64,000 nucleotides of DNA from the NCBI GenBank assembly GCA_046047615.1, contig JBJOHO010000013.1, positions 1 through 64,000 on the forward strand, given 5' to 3'. This document shows positions 1 through 7,892 of this stretch, piece by piece. Position 1 is the stretch's first letter. Each line of letters starts with the position of its first letter. The stretch comes from ZC4RG30 sp046047615 (GTDB taxonomy: Bacteria > Pseudomonadota > Gammaproteobacteria > Steroidobacterales > Steroidobacteraceae). Both the position numbers and the translations under genes were made by a program. The notes below the pieces were generated by a model. That model did no database searches, was not told where the DNA came from, and saw only the letters and a list, made by a program, of their open reading frames with translations.

Positions 1-1247
1 ACCAGACGGATGTGCGGCGAGAGCAGCATGCCGTTGCCGAACACATCACCCGACATGTCGCCGATGCCGGCGACCGTGAACTCCTCGCGGGAGATGTCGC
101 GACCCATCTCGGCGAAGTGCCGGGTGACACATTCCCAGGCGCCCCGCGCGGTGATGCCCAGTGCCTTGTGGTCGTAGCCGACGGACCCTCCCGAGGCGAA
201 GGCGTCTCCCAGCCAGAAGCCGCGGCGCAGGGCGATGGCGTTGGCGCGATCCGAAAACCGGGCGGTGCCTTTGTCGGCAGCGACCACGAGGTAGGGATCA
301 GGACCGCCCAGGTCATCCGTGACATCAAGCAGTGCGTTGATGAACAGTTCGTAGGCGGCGATGCCTTCGGCCTGCAACGCACTGCGCCCGGCCGGTGGCC
401 GGCGCAACACAAAACCGCCTTTCGCGCCCTGCGGAACAATGACCGCATTCTTCACGTGCTGCGTTTTCATCAGCCCCAGCACTTCGGCGCGGAAGTCGGC
501 CGGCCGCTCGGACCAGCGGATGCCCCCGCGGGCGACGTCGGCCATGCGCAAGTGCACGCCCTCGAGGCGGGCCCCGTGAACCCAGATCTCGTGCAAGGGC
601 CGCGGCGACGGCAGCCAGGACAGGTCCCGCGGTGCCAACTTGAGGGCCAGGGCCGGCAGCGGTGGTCCGTCACGGTCCGCGGCGTTGCTGCGTACGATGG
701 CAGCGCTGAGTTCCGCCAGGCAGCGCAGCAGGCGCTCCTCCTCGGGTTGCCCCACCGCGGCGAGCAGGGGCTCCAGGCGCCGCAGTGGTTGCCGGCGCAG
801 GAGCGCTTCCACCACGGCGGCATGCCGCGACAACAGCGTTCCCCAGTCACCCGCGCCGGGGGTGATCCCCACCTGGGCCAGATAACGGCACAGCGCCCGG
901 AACCACTGCACCTCCCGCAGCGTGCAGCCCACACTGGCCACCAGACGGTTGTAGCCGTCATCCTCGGCCCTGCCTTCCAGGCATTCCGCGATGGCCTCTG
1001 CCAGACGCGCATCACGCGAGGCAGGCCCGAGACCGTCGACGGTGAAGTGCTGCAGGTGCCCACGGCCCTGCGCTTCGCTGCGACCTGAGAGGACGCGCAG
1101 GCCGAAATGCCCCAGGGCGGGCACCACGTCCGAGATCGGTGGCGGCGCACCTGCCGCGCGGCGTTGCAGTTCGGCCGTGCCCGCCGGGTCGGTGGGGCGG
1201 CGCACCAGCAACAGACCGCGCGGGCCGCTGCCGCCGGACCGTTTCAC
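1..1247 (-). CDS. NAD-specific glutamate dehydrogenase, compact form (partial, C-terminus beyond window)
   Basis: This gene would oxidatively deaminate glutamate to 2-oxoglutarate with NAD. About 415 residues are visible and the rest lies beyond base 1. Clear large bacterial NAD-GDH motifs are present: ARGGIRWS at about residue 240, KNAVIVPQGAKGGFV with the presumed substrate lysine at about residue 276, and GDMSGDVFGNGM at about residue 400. Translation probably starts at a GTG at 1247-1245. It overlaps the E2 stop codon as GTGA, with GGAG eight bases upstream inside the E2 gene. In the usual 180-kDa bacterial enzyme (about 1600 residues) the RGG motif lies near residue 830 (family knowledge). 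Here roughly 600 N-terminal residues are therefore missing, although the pre-catalytic helical part is kept. No in-frame N-terminal module can exist upstream, because that DNA encodes E2. The family call is firm; the truncation is inferred from the start position. Confidence 0.88.
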   Translation of the reverse strand, partial: MKRSGGSGPRGLLLVRRPTDPAGTAELQRRAAGAPPPISDVVPALGHFGLRVLSGRSEAQGRGHLQHFTVDGLGPASRDARLAEAIAECLEGRAEDDGYNRLVASVGCTLREVQWFRALCRYLAQVGITPGAGDWGTLLSRHAAVVEALLRRQPLRRLEPLLAAVGQPEEERLLRCLAELSAAIVRSNAADRDGPPLPALALKLAPRDLSWLPSPRPLHEIWVHGARLEGVHLRMADVARGGIRWSERPADFRAEVLGLMKTQHVKNAVIVPQGAKGGFVLRRPPAGRSALQAEGIAAYELFINALLDVTDDLGGPDPYLVVAADKGTARFSDRANAIALRRGFWLGDAFASGGSVGYDHKALGITARGAWECVTRHFAEMGRDISREEFTVAGIGDMSGDVFGNGMLLSPHIRL

Positions 1248-2482
1248 GCAGGCCGCTCCAGGTCGGCGATGACCGCTGCCAGCAGCCGGACGGCTTCGCC
1301 GCCCGTGATGCAACGGTGGTCGAAGGTCAGCGACAGGGGCATGCGCCGGTGGATTTCGACCCGGTCTTCCACGGCGACCACATCGCGGGAGATCTTGCCG
1401 GCGCCGAGGATGGCGACCGCCGGCGGCACCACCACCGGCGTGGCATAGCGGCCGGCCATCACGCCGAAGTTCGAGAGCATGAAGGTGAAGTCGCGCAGGT
1501 CGGACGCCGGCAGGCTGCGGTCGCGGGCGCCGCGCTTGAGGCGGTCGATCTCCGCGCGCAATTGCGTGGCATCGCGGTTGCCGACATCGCGGATGACGGG
1601 CACCAGCAGGCCGTCCGGCGTGTCGACCGCAATGCCCACGTCGATGTGGTGGAACAGCCGCCTGCCCTGCGATGTCGCGTCATACCAGGCGTTGAGCCCG
1701 GGCTCCGCACGGCAACCTGCGGCGATGGCACGCAGCAGGCGGGCGGTGATGTCGGAGCCGGGGATCCAGCCCTGGATGTCGGCGTCGTCGACGACCGTGC
1801 ACTCCATGACGTTGTCACGGGCCAGCGACATGCTCTGCGCCATGGCGCGGCGGAGGCTGCGCAGGATCTCGAGGTCGCTGCCGCCATCGCTCCCCCCCGG
1901 CGCTGGGCCCCGCGCCGTGGTGGCGGGGGCCACGGTGGTGGCCGGCGCCGCAAGCATGACGTCGTCGAGCGTGACCAGGCCGTCGCGCCCGCTGCCTGGC
2001 ACGGTTTCAATGTCGATGCCCAGCCGGCGTGCCAGGTCGCGTGCCGCCGGCATGGCGCGCACGCGACCGCTGTCACGCAGGCTGCTGCGGGCGCGCGTGC
2101 TGGCGGAGGGCAGTTCGCGGTCGCTGGTGGGCATGCGGCCCACGACGCCACCCTGGGCGTGCTGGATCGACGGACCGCCAGCGGCGATCGCGCCCGCCGC
2201 TGTGGTTGTTGTCGCGGCTGCCGGCGGCGAGGCTGGCGCGGCTTCGCCGTCGAGCTGGAAATCGATGAGCGCCGCCCCCGTGGCCACGGTGTCGCCAGGT
2301 TTGCCGTGCATGGCGAGTACCAGGCCGTCGCAGGGCGAAGGCACCTCGACCACCGCCTTGGCGGTTTCCATCGAGACCATGGGCTGGTCGGTGCGCACAC
2401 GGTCGCCGACCGCCACGTGCCATTGCACGATCTCGGCGTCCTGCAAGCCTTCGCCGAGGTCGGGTAGGTTGAATCGCATCAT
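1244..2482 (-). CDS. 2-oxo-acid dehydrogenase E2, dihydrolipoamide acyltransferase
   Basis: E2 core of a pyruvate or branched-chain 2-oxo-acid dehydrogenase complex. It carries the acyl group on lipoate and transfers it to CoA in the cytoplasm. One N-terminal lipoyl domain (residues 1-78) has the lipoylated lysine at K42 in METAKAVVEV. An Ala/Pro-rich linker leads to a peripheral subunit-binding domain (about 140-180, RDLARRLGIDIETVPGSG), and the catalytic domain fills the C-terminal half. The active-site histidine is H389 in LTFDHRCITGG. The usual HRxxDG aspartate is replaced by threonine, a variant I recall in a proteobacterial E2 subgroup but cannot confirm here. Two adjacent ATG codons could start the gene. 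It follows E1 beta by 27 bases and overlaps the GDH start by four bases. No E3 gene is in the window, so E3 must come from elsewhere. Confidence 0.93.
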   Translation of the reverse strand: MMRFNLPDLGEGLQDAEIVQWHVAVGDRVRTDQPMVSMETAKAVVEVPSPCDGLVLAMHGKPGDTVATGAALIDFQLDGEAAPASPPAAATTTTAAGAIAAGGPSIQHAQGGVVGRMPTSDRELPSASTRARSSLRDSGRVRAMPAARDLARRLGIDIETVPGSGRDGLVTLDDVMLAAPATTVAPATTARGPAPGGSDGGSDLEILRSLRRAMAQSMSLARDNVMECTVVDDADIQGWIPGSDITARLLRAIAAGCRAEPGLNAWYDATSQGRRLFHHIDVGIAVDTPDGLLVPVIRDVGNRDATQLRAEIDRLKRGARDRSLPASDLRDFTFMLSNFGVMAGRYATPVVVPPAVAILGAGKISRDVVAVEDRVEIHRRMPLSLTFDHRCITGGEAVRLLAAVIADLERPA

Positions 2483-2509
2483 CGCGTGGCGTCCTGCTGC
2501 GTGCTGGCC

Positions 2510-3487
2510 TCAGGCGGCAACCGTCTCGCGGATGCCATCCGCGATCCGGGCCACGCTGGGCAGGTAGTCGTGCTCCAGCCTGAAGAAGGGCATCACGGTG
2601 TCGTAGCCGGTGATGCGGCGGATCGGCGCCCGCAGGTCATGCAGACCGCGCTCGGCGACGGTGGCAGCGATCTCGGCGCCCACGCCACAGTGCCGCATGG
2701 CCTCATGGACGATCACGAGACGGCCCGTGGCGGCCACCGAATCGAGGATGCTGTCGTGGTCGATCGGCGCGAGGCTGCTGAGGTCCAGCACGTCACAGCT
2801 GATCTTCTCGCGGGCGAGCAGGTCGGCAGCCTGAATGACCTCGTGCGTCATCGCGCCCCAGGTGACGACGGTGACGTCCTCGCCGTCGCGCAGCGGATGG
2901 CAGCGGTCCAGTGCCAGCGCGACACCATCGTTGAGCACTTCCTGGCGCGCCATGCGGTAGAGACGCGTGGGCTCGAGGAACATCACCGGGTCCGGGTCGC
3001 GGATGGCCGCGAGCAGCAGTCCGTAGGCGCGCGCCGGTGTCGACGGGCAGACCACTTTGAGTCCGGCGTGGTGCGCCAGCAGTGTTTCCAGGCTTTCGGA
3101 ATGATGTTCAGGCGCGTGGATGCCGCCGCCGTGCGGCATGCGGACCACGATGGGCAAGGTCAGCCGTCCGCGGGTACGGTTGCGCAGCCGTGCCATGTGG
3201 TTGCAGATCTGGTCCAGCGCCGGGTAGAGGAACCCCATGAACTGGATCTCGGCAACCGTGCGCAATCCCTGCGCCGCCATGCCCACCGCCATGCCGGCGA
3301 TCAGGCCTTCGGCCAGCGGCGAGTCCTGGACGCGCAGCCGCCCGTATTTGTCCTGCAGACCGGCTGTGGCGCGGAACACGCCACCGTTGCGGCCGATGTC
3401 CTCACCCAGCAGCACCACGTCACCGTCATGCCCCAGTTCCCAGTCCAGCGCGAGGTTGATGGCCTCGACCAGCGTGACCTTTGCCAT
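2510..3487 (-). CDS. 2-oxo-acid dehydrogenase E1 component, beta subunit
   Basis: At 325 residues this is the standard length for the beta chain of heterotetrameric alpha2beta2 E1, which with E1 alpha decarboxylates a 2-oxo acid using thiamine diphosphate. Recognisable family blocks are the N-terminal ALDWELGHDGDVVLLGEDIG, then QDSPLAEGLIAGMAVGMA, MRMPHGGGIH-like substrate-side residues (MPHGGGIHAPEHHSES) and the C-terminal VIVHEAMRHCGVGAEIAATV. The ATG start lies 9 bases after the E1 alpha stop, so the two subunits are made from one transcript. Sequence alone does not settle whether the substrate is pyruvate or branched-chain 2-oxo acids. The overall style matches the PdhB/BkdA2 family found in Gram-positives and xanthomonads. 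Confidence 0.94.
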   Translation of the reverse strand: MAKVTLVEAINLALDWELGHDGDVVLLGEDIGRNGGVFRATAGLQDKYGRLRVQDSPLAEGLIAGMAVGMAAQGLRTVAEIQFMGFLYPALDQICNHMARLRNRTRGRLTLPIVVRMPHGGGIHAPEHHSESLETLLAHHAGLKVVCPSTPARAYGLLLAAIRDPDPVMFLEPTRLYRMARQEVLNDGVALALDRCHPLRDGEDVTVVTWGAMTHEVIQAADLLAREKISCDVLDLSSLAPIDHDSILDSVAATGRLVIVHEAMRHCGVGAEIAATVAERGLHDLRAPIRRITGYDTVMPFFRLEHDYLPSVARIADGIRETVAA

Positions 3488-3496
3488 GCGCCAGCC

Positions 3497-4573
3497 TCAG
3501 CCGTGCCCGGCGGCATAACGCCGCGCGGTCTCGCGCTGTTCCTCGAGATGCTCCGGCAGCTGTGCGTACAGGTGGTCGAACATGGCGCCGGCATCGGCAC
3601 GCGGCAGCGCCTGGTAGGCGTGTACGGCCTCGTCGATGCGCGTGGCGCAGCGCGCCCGCAGTGCCGTCTCGTCGGCGTCCGACCACCAGCCTTGGGCGGT
3701 GAGGAAATGCCGCAGCCGCAGCAGCGGCTCCCGCTGCCAGGCCGCCTCGAGCTCGCTGGCCTTGCGGTAGCGTGTGGCGTCGTCGGCGGTGGTGTGGTCG
3801 CTGAGCCGGTAGGTGAGGGCCTCGACGACCGTCGGTCCGTTGCCGCTCCGCGCCCGTTCCAGCGCCTGTTCCATGACTTCGCGGACCGCGACGACGTCGT
3901 TGCCGTCGACCTGCACGCCAGGGACTCCGGCCGCCAAACCTTTCTGCGCGAGGGTTTCGGCGCGCGTCTGTTCGCTGACGGGGACGGAGATGGCCCAGCC
4001 GTTGTTGACGATGACGAACACCACCGGCAGGGCCTGCGCGCCCGCCATGTTCAGCGCCTCGTAGAAGGCCCCCTCGGAAGTGCCACCGTCGCCGATATAG
4101 GCCACGGCACAGCGCGGCTGGGCGCGCAGCCGGAATGCCATCGCGGCGCCCACCGCCTGCGGGCACTGCGAGGCGATCGGCACGCACCAGGGGAAGTCCT
4201 CGCGCGGGCCACTGAAGTCGCAGCCGCGCTCGTCGCCGTTCCAGAAGGTGAGGATCTCGGTGAGGGTGACGCCGCGCCAGAGCTGCGTGCCGTATTCACG
4301 GTAGACCGGAAACAGCACATCGTCCCTGCGCATCGCCGCGCCGACGCCGACATGCGTGGCTTCCTGGCCGGCACAGGGCGCATAAGTGCCGAGCCTGCCG
4401 GTGCGCTGCAGGTTGATGGCCTTGGCGTCGAACAGGCGGCACAGGGTCATGAGCTCGTACATGGCGAGCATCTGGCCGGCATCCTGCGCAAAGGCAGGCA
4501 GCGGACCCTTGACCCGGGTCTGTTCGTCCAGCCGGACGAGGCGCTCGATGCTGAAGCGGGCTACGGTCTCCAA
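3497..4573 (-). CDS. 2-oxo-acid dehydrogenase E1 component, alpha subunit
   Basis: Thiamine-diphosphate subunit of E1, about 358 residues. The ThDP/Mg motif runs from GDGGTSEG (161-168) to VNNGWAIS (189-196), and the phosphorylation-loop-like region DHTTADDATRYR is present. The open frame extends far upstream, over rarD on the other strand, but the family alignment begins close to RFSIERLVRLDEQ. I therefore start at TTG 4573-4571, which is preceded by GGAAG at six-base spacing; no ATG or GTG lies nearby in frame. It is the first gene of the operon E1 alpha-E1 beta-E2-GDH. The motif QTRAETLAQKGLAAGVPGVQ resembles Gram-positive PdhA, so pyruvate is slightly favoured over branched-chain substrates, but this is inference. 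Confidence 0.92.
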   Translation of the reverse strand: METVARFSIERLVRLDEQTRVKGPLPAFAQDAGQMLAMYELMTLCRLFDAKAINLQRTGRLGTYAPCAGQEATHVGVGAAMRRDDVLFPVYREYGTQLWRGVTLTEILTFWNGDERGCDFSGPREDFPWCVPIASQCPQAVGAAMAFRLRAQPRCAVAYIGDGGTSEGAFYEALNMAGAQALPVVFVIVNNGWAISVPVSEQTRAETLAQKGLAAGVPGVQVDGNDVVAVREVMEQALERARSGNGPTVVEALTYRLSDHTTADDATRYRKASELEAAWQREPLLRLRHFLTAQGWWSDADETALRARCATRIDEAVHAYQALPRADAGAMFDHLYAQLPEHLEEQRETARRYAAGHG

Positions 4574-4639
4574 GGCGGTCTTCCGTCCGGGGAACTGGCC
4601 TGAACTGCACGGAGTATAAGCGTAGGATCGCGCCCCAGC
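4574..4639. promoter_or_regulatory. Divergent intergenic region between E1 alpha and rarD with a shared -10-like motif
   Basis: This 66-base gap separates two divergent transcription units. On the plus strand it has TATAAG at 4615-4620, about 20 bases before the rarD ATG. Read on the minus strand, the overlapping bases 4613-4618 give TATACT, which could serve the E1 alpha operon. No convincing -35 hexamer is visible for either. Divergent overlapping promoters are an inference. Confidence 0.35.
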
Positions 4640-5524
4640 ATGACTACGCAACGTCCGGCCGGCGGTGTCACTGCCGCCGCTGCCGCTTATTTCATCTGGG
4701 GCCTGTTCCCGCTCTACTGGGCCCTGCTCGCCGCGGTGCCCACCTGGCAACTGGTGGCACACCGTGTGCTGTGGTGCGCGGTGGCGGTATGGCTGTACCT
4801 GGCCCTGCGCCACGATCTGTCGTGGTGGCGCGGGCTGTCGCGGGGCGTTGCCTGGCGGCTGCTGGCTTCCGGCGCCTTGCTGTCGGTCAACTGGGGCGTC
4901 TATGTGCTGGCTGTGGTGTCGGGCCATGTGGTGGAGACCAGCCTGGGCTACTTCATCACGCCGCTGGTCAATGTGCTGTTCGGCGTCCTGCTGCTGCGCG
5001 AGCGGCTGGGCCGCCTGCAGTGGCTGGCGGTGGCCTGCGCCGCGATCGGCGTCGGTTGGTTGACCTGGGCGTTGGGCAGCCTGCCATGGATCGCGCTGGC
5101 ACTGGCCTTGTCCTTCGGCGCCTATGGGCTGCTGCGCAAGATCACGGTCATCGATCCGGTCCATGGTCTCGCGGTGGAAAGCAGCTTGCTGCTGCCGCCC
5201 TGCGTGGCGCTGCTGTTGTGGAGCGCGTGGCAGGGAACGGGCGTGTTCCTGCGCCAGCCTTGGGAACTCGATGCCCTGCTGGTCGCCGGTGGCGTGGTCA
5301 CCGCCGTGCCGCTGGTGCTGTTTGCCAGCGGTGCCCGGCGCGTGCCGCTGACAGTGCTGGGCTTCCTGCAGTACATCGCGCCGGTCGTCGCGCTGCTGCT
5401 GGGCGTGTTCTGGTTCCATGAGCCTTTCGGCCGGGTCCAGTGGGTGGCCTTCGGCTTCATCTGGCTGGCCCTGGCCCTGTTCTCCGCCGACGGTCTGCGC
5501 CGCTACCTGCGGCGCGCGAGGTAG
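4640..5524 (+). CDS. rarD: RarD family EamA/DMT transporter
   Basis: Inner-membrane protein of the drug/metabolite transporter superfamily with about ten transmembrane segments in 294 residues. The RarD signatures are the N-terminal AAAAYFIWGLFPLYW, the LVAHRVLWC segment, LSVNWGVYVLAVVSGHVVE and the late VPLTVLGFLQYIAPVVALLLGV with FHEPF. E. coli RarD has 296 residues. The family is annotated as chloramphenicol-sensitivity proteins, but the physiological substrate is not established, so no substrate is assigned. The gene stands alone on the plus strand. Its 3' end overlaps the 3' end of zapE by 22 bases in convergent orientation. Confidence 0.93.
   Translation: MTTQRPAGGVTAAAAAYFIWGLFPLYWALLAAVPTWQLVAHRVLWCAVAVWLYLALRHDLSWWRGLSRGVAWRLLASGALLSVNWGVYVLAVVSGHVVETSLGYFITPLVNVLFGVLLLRERLGRLQWLAVACAAIGVGWLTWALGSLPWIALALALSFGAYGLLRKITVIDPVHGLAVESSLLLPPCVALLLWSAWQGTGVFLRQPWELDALLVAGGVVTAVPLVLFASGARRVPLTVLGFLQYIAPVVALLLGVFWFHEPFGRVQWVAFGFIWLALALFSADGLRRYLRRAR
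5497..5515. terminator. Short hairpin at the convergent rarD/zapE junction
   Basis: A perfect 7-bp inverted repeat GCGCCGC / GCGGCGC with loop TACCT sits exactly over the overlapping 3' ends of rarD and zapE. There is no T-tract on either side. It could slow polymerase from both directions or act with Rho, but it is also coding sequence in both genes, so chance GC-rich complementarity is possible. Confidence 0.35.
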
Positions 5525-6609
5525 GCACGGCTGCGCATCTCGACCAGGCGGCTGGCTGTGCGTGCGAACGCGAATGCCAGCCTCTCCCCCCGATACAGGT
5601 GGTCCGGATCCGCGGCGGCAGCCACCACAAGCCGCGTGCCGCGGTCGTAGAACTCGTCGACCAGGCTGATGAACCGCCGCGCGGCATCGTCCTGCTGCGG
5701 GCCGAACGCCGGGACGCCCGACAGCAGCACGGTATCGAAGCGGTCGGCAATGGCGATGTAGTCTGCCGTGCCCCGGGGGCCCTCGCAGAGGGCGTTGAAA
5801 TCGAACCAGACCGTGCCTCCGCAGACTGCGCGTGCGGGGATCTGCCGCCCCTCGATGTCCAGCATCTGGACGCTGTCGCCGGCGGCCGTTGCCGGCGCGT
5901 CCTCCGCCAGTTGCAGGAACAGCGCCCGCATGCGGACGGCAGTGGCGGCCTCATCCCCCAGCAAATAGGTGCCGGCCAGTTCCCGGCGCAGCATCCGGTA
6001 GTCGGTGCCTCCATCCAGGTGAAGCACGTCGAGTGCCGTCTCCAGCAGCGTGATGGCCGGCAGGAAGCGTTCGCGCTGCAGGCCTCCCTGGTAGAGCGCG
6101 GAGGGGGGCAGGTTGGAGGTGATGACCAGCGTGACCCGTTCAGCGATCAGGCCGGCGAACAGGCCGTGCAGGATCATGGCGTCGCCGATGTCGTTGACGG
6201 CCAGTTCGTCGAGGCAGAGCAGCCGCGTGCGCCGGGCAATCTGCGCGGCCAACCGTTGCAGCGGGCGCGGCCCGCCACGCAGCCCCGCCAGCGCCTGGTG
6301 GGCGTCGCGCATGAAGTGGTTGAAGTGGCTGCGCTCGCCGCGACCCCCGAGGGCCACACCGTGGAACAGGTCCATCAGCCAGGTCTTGCCGCGACCCACG
6401 CCACCCCAGAGATAGAGGCCTGGCGGTGCCGGTACGGTGCCGCCCAGGCCCAAGGCGCCGAGCAGCCCCCGGCGGGGCAGGGGTGCGTCGAGTGCGCACG
6501 ACAGCTGTGCCAGCCGCGCGACCACCTGCCGCTGGCAGGCATCCTCGACGCGGCCGCGCCCACGCAGGGCCTGCTCATAAGCGGCCTGGAGCCGCTCGCC
6601 GGATGTCAC
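5503..6609 (-). CDS. zapE: Cell division protein ZapE (AFG1-like ATPase)
   Basis: AAA-type ATPase of the AFG1/ZapE family, 368 residues (E. coli 375). ZapE acts at the constricting Z-ring and binds FtsZ. The Walker A is GGVGRGKT (69-76). The Walker B region reads LLCLDELAVNDIGDAMIL, slightly diverged from the common LCFDEF..DI.DAM. The family segment VITSNLPPSALYQGGLQRERFLPAI follows, and the C-terminal EFYDRGTRLVV block is present. The ATG start overlaps the rapZ stop by four bases (ATGA), so the two are translationally coupled. It is the last gene of the kdsD-to-zapE run. Confidence 0.94.
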   Translation of the reverse strand: MTSGERLQAAYEQALRGRGRVEDACQRQVVARLAQLSCALDAPLPRRGLLGALGLGGTVPAPPGLYLWGGVGRGKTWLMDLFHGVALGGRGERSHFNHFMRDAHQALAGLRGGPRPLQRLAAQIARRTRLLCLDELAVNDIGDAMILHGLFAGLIAERVTLVITSNLPPSALYQGGLQRERFLPAITLLETALDVLHLDGGTDYRMLRRELAGTYLLGDEAATAVRMRALFLQLAEDAPATAAGDSVQMLDIEGRQIPARAVCGGTVWFDFNALCEGPRGTADYIAIADRFDTVLLSGVPAFGPQQDDAARRFISLVDEFYDRGTRLVVAAAADPDHLYRGERLAFAFARTASRLVEMRSRAYLARRR

Positions 6610-7526
6610 GGCTCCGGAAGGACGCGCAGGTCCGCGGACGGCGGCAAGGCTGCCGCGCCCGCAACGGCCTGCTTCATGTGGGCATGTCTTGCGGTAACGC
6701 CGGCATGGCGGCGCGCGAACCGGGCGGCCAGCTGCTCGACCACATGCACCGACCGGTGCTGGCCACCGGTGCAGCCCACGGCCACGGTCAGGTAGCGGCG
6801 GTTCGCGGTCACGTGCGCCGGAATGCGCGCCTCGACGAAGACTTCGATCTCATCAATGAGCCGCGTCACGGACTCGTGCTGCGCCAGGTAGGCGATGACC
6901 GCTGCATCGCGACCGGTCAGTTCGCGCAGCTGTGGCTCCCAGTAAGGGTTGGGCAGGGTGCGGGCGTCGAACACGAAATCCGCGTCCCCGGGAATGCCGT
7001 GCTTGAAGCCGAAGGATTCGAACAGGATGGACAGCCGGCCATGGTGCCGCTGGTCGATGCGCCGGCGCACCATGTCGCGCAGGTCGTGTACCCCGGTGCG
7101 CGAGGTGTCGATGGTGAAGTCTGCTGCCTGGATCACGGGGTCGAGCAGCCGGCGCTCCAGCGCGATGGCGTCCTGCAGCGATTCGTCCTGGCGGCTCAAA
7201 GGATGCTTGCGGCGCGTTTCGGCGAAGCGCCGCAACAGCTCCTGGTCGCTGGCCACGAGGCACAGCAGCTCGCACTGGATGCCCGAACGCTTGAGGTCGT
7301 CGATGATGCGCGGCACCGAAGCGATCTCCGCAGCGGTGTTGCGCGCGTCGATGCCGACCGCCGTGCGGCGGTACACGGGGTCGTTGCTGCGCACCGTGTG
7401 CGAGATGAAGGCGGTCAGGAGGGCCGCGGGAATGTTGTCGAGGCAGTAGAAGTCGAGGTCCTCGAGCATGTGCAGTGCCACGCTCTTGCCGGACCCGGAC
7501 AACCCGCTGACGAACACGATCCGCAT
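6606..7526 (-). CDS. rapZ: RNase adapter protein RapZ
   Basis: RapZ binds glucosamine-6-phosphate-pathway small RNAs and RNase E in enterics and so controls glmS; it is an ATP/GTP-binding protein (family knowledge). The 306-residue product begins MRIVFVSGLSGSGKSVALHMLEDL, with a P-loop at residues 8-15, and carries the conserved ESFGFKHGIP, FDARTLPNPYW and GCTGGQHRSVHVVEQLA blocks in the C-terminal domain. It lies 30 bases downstream of hpf. In many relatives ptsN, and in some hprK, sit between hpf and rapZ; here they do not. The extra 20 or so C-terminal residues relative to E. coli (284) are Ala/Pro-rich. Confidence 0.95.
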   Translation of the reverse strand: MRIVFVSGLSGSGKSVALHMLEDLDFYCLDNIPAALLTAFISHTVRSNDPVYRRTAVGIDARNTAAEIASVPRIIDDLKRSGIQCELLCLVASDQELLRRFAETRRKHPLSRQDESLQDAIALERRLLDPVIQAADFTIDTSRTGVHDLRDMVRRRIDQRHHGRLSILFESFGFKHGIPGDADFVFDARTLPNPYWEPQLRELTGRDAAVIAYLAQHESVTRLIDEIEVFVEARIPAHVTANRRYLTVAVGCTGGQHRSVHVVEQLAARFARRHAGVTARHAHMKQAVAGAAALPPSADLRVLPEP

Positions 7527-7556
7527 GACGGCCCTCCCTTCCTGCCGTGCGCCGGG

Positions 7557-7877
7557 TCAGCCGCGCGCGGCGCGGCGCGCCTCGTCGGCGTGATGGTCCT
7601 GCACCTTTTCCTTGTGCTTGAGCACGGCGCGGTCAAGCTTGTCCGCGAGCGCATCGATGGCGGCGTACATGTTGGCATCCACCGCCACGGCGTGGATGGC
7701 GGCGCCGCTCACATGCAGCGTGGCCTCGGCCTTCTGCTCCAGCTTCTCGACGGTGAGGGTGACATGCACGTCATGGACGTGGTCGAAATGGCGCATCACG
7801 CGCTCCAGCCGCTTTTCCACGTATTGCCGCAGCGAGTCGGTCACTTCGACGTGGTGTCCGGTCATCTTGATCTGCAT
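7557..7877 (-). CDS. hpf: Ribosome hibernation promoting factor, short type
   Basis: Short HPF/YfiA-family protein of 106 residues. In stationary phase it binds in the decoding region of the 30S subunit and promotes inactive 100S dimers (family knowledge). The fold signatures are MQIKMTGHHVEVTDSLRQYV at the start and DMYAAIDAL-like DANMYAAIDALADKLDRAVLKHK near the end, with a charged tail. The long-form C-terminal domain is absent, as expected in gammaproteobacteria. It lies 15 bases after rpoN, the usual position in the rpoN operon. Confidence 0.95.
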   Translation of the reverse strand: MQIKMTGHHVEVTDSLRQYVEKRLERVMRHFDHVHDVHVTLTVEKLEQKAEATLHVSGAAIHAVAVDANMYAAIDALADKLDRAVLKHKEKVQDHHADEARRAARG

Positions 7878-7892
7878 GGTCCGCTCCTCGTG

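Noticed and set aside
2486..4603. 705-residue open frame on the plus strand opposite the E1/E2 genes
   Set aside because: It is a GC-bias shadow. The minus strand encodes three well-conserved dehydrogenase subunits over the same bases, and the plus product shows no family motif.
3497..5419. 640-residue version of E1 alpha extending over rarD
   Set aside because: The extra 280 residues are Gln/Arg/His-rich low-complexity shadow of rarD; the family alignment begins near the TTG at 4573.
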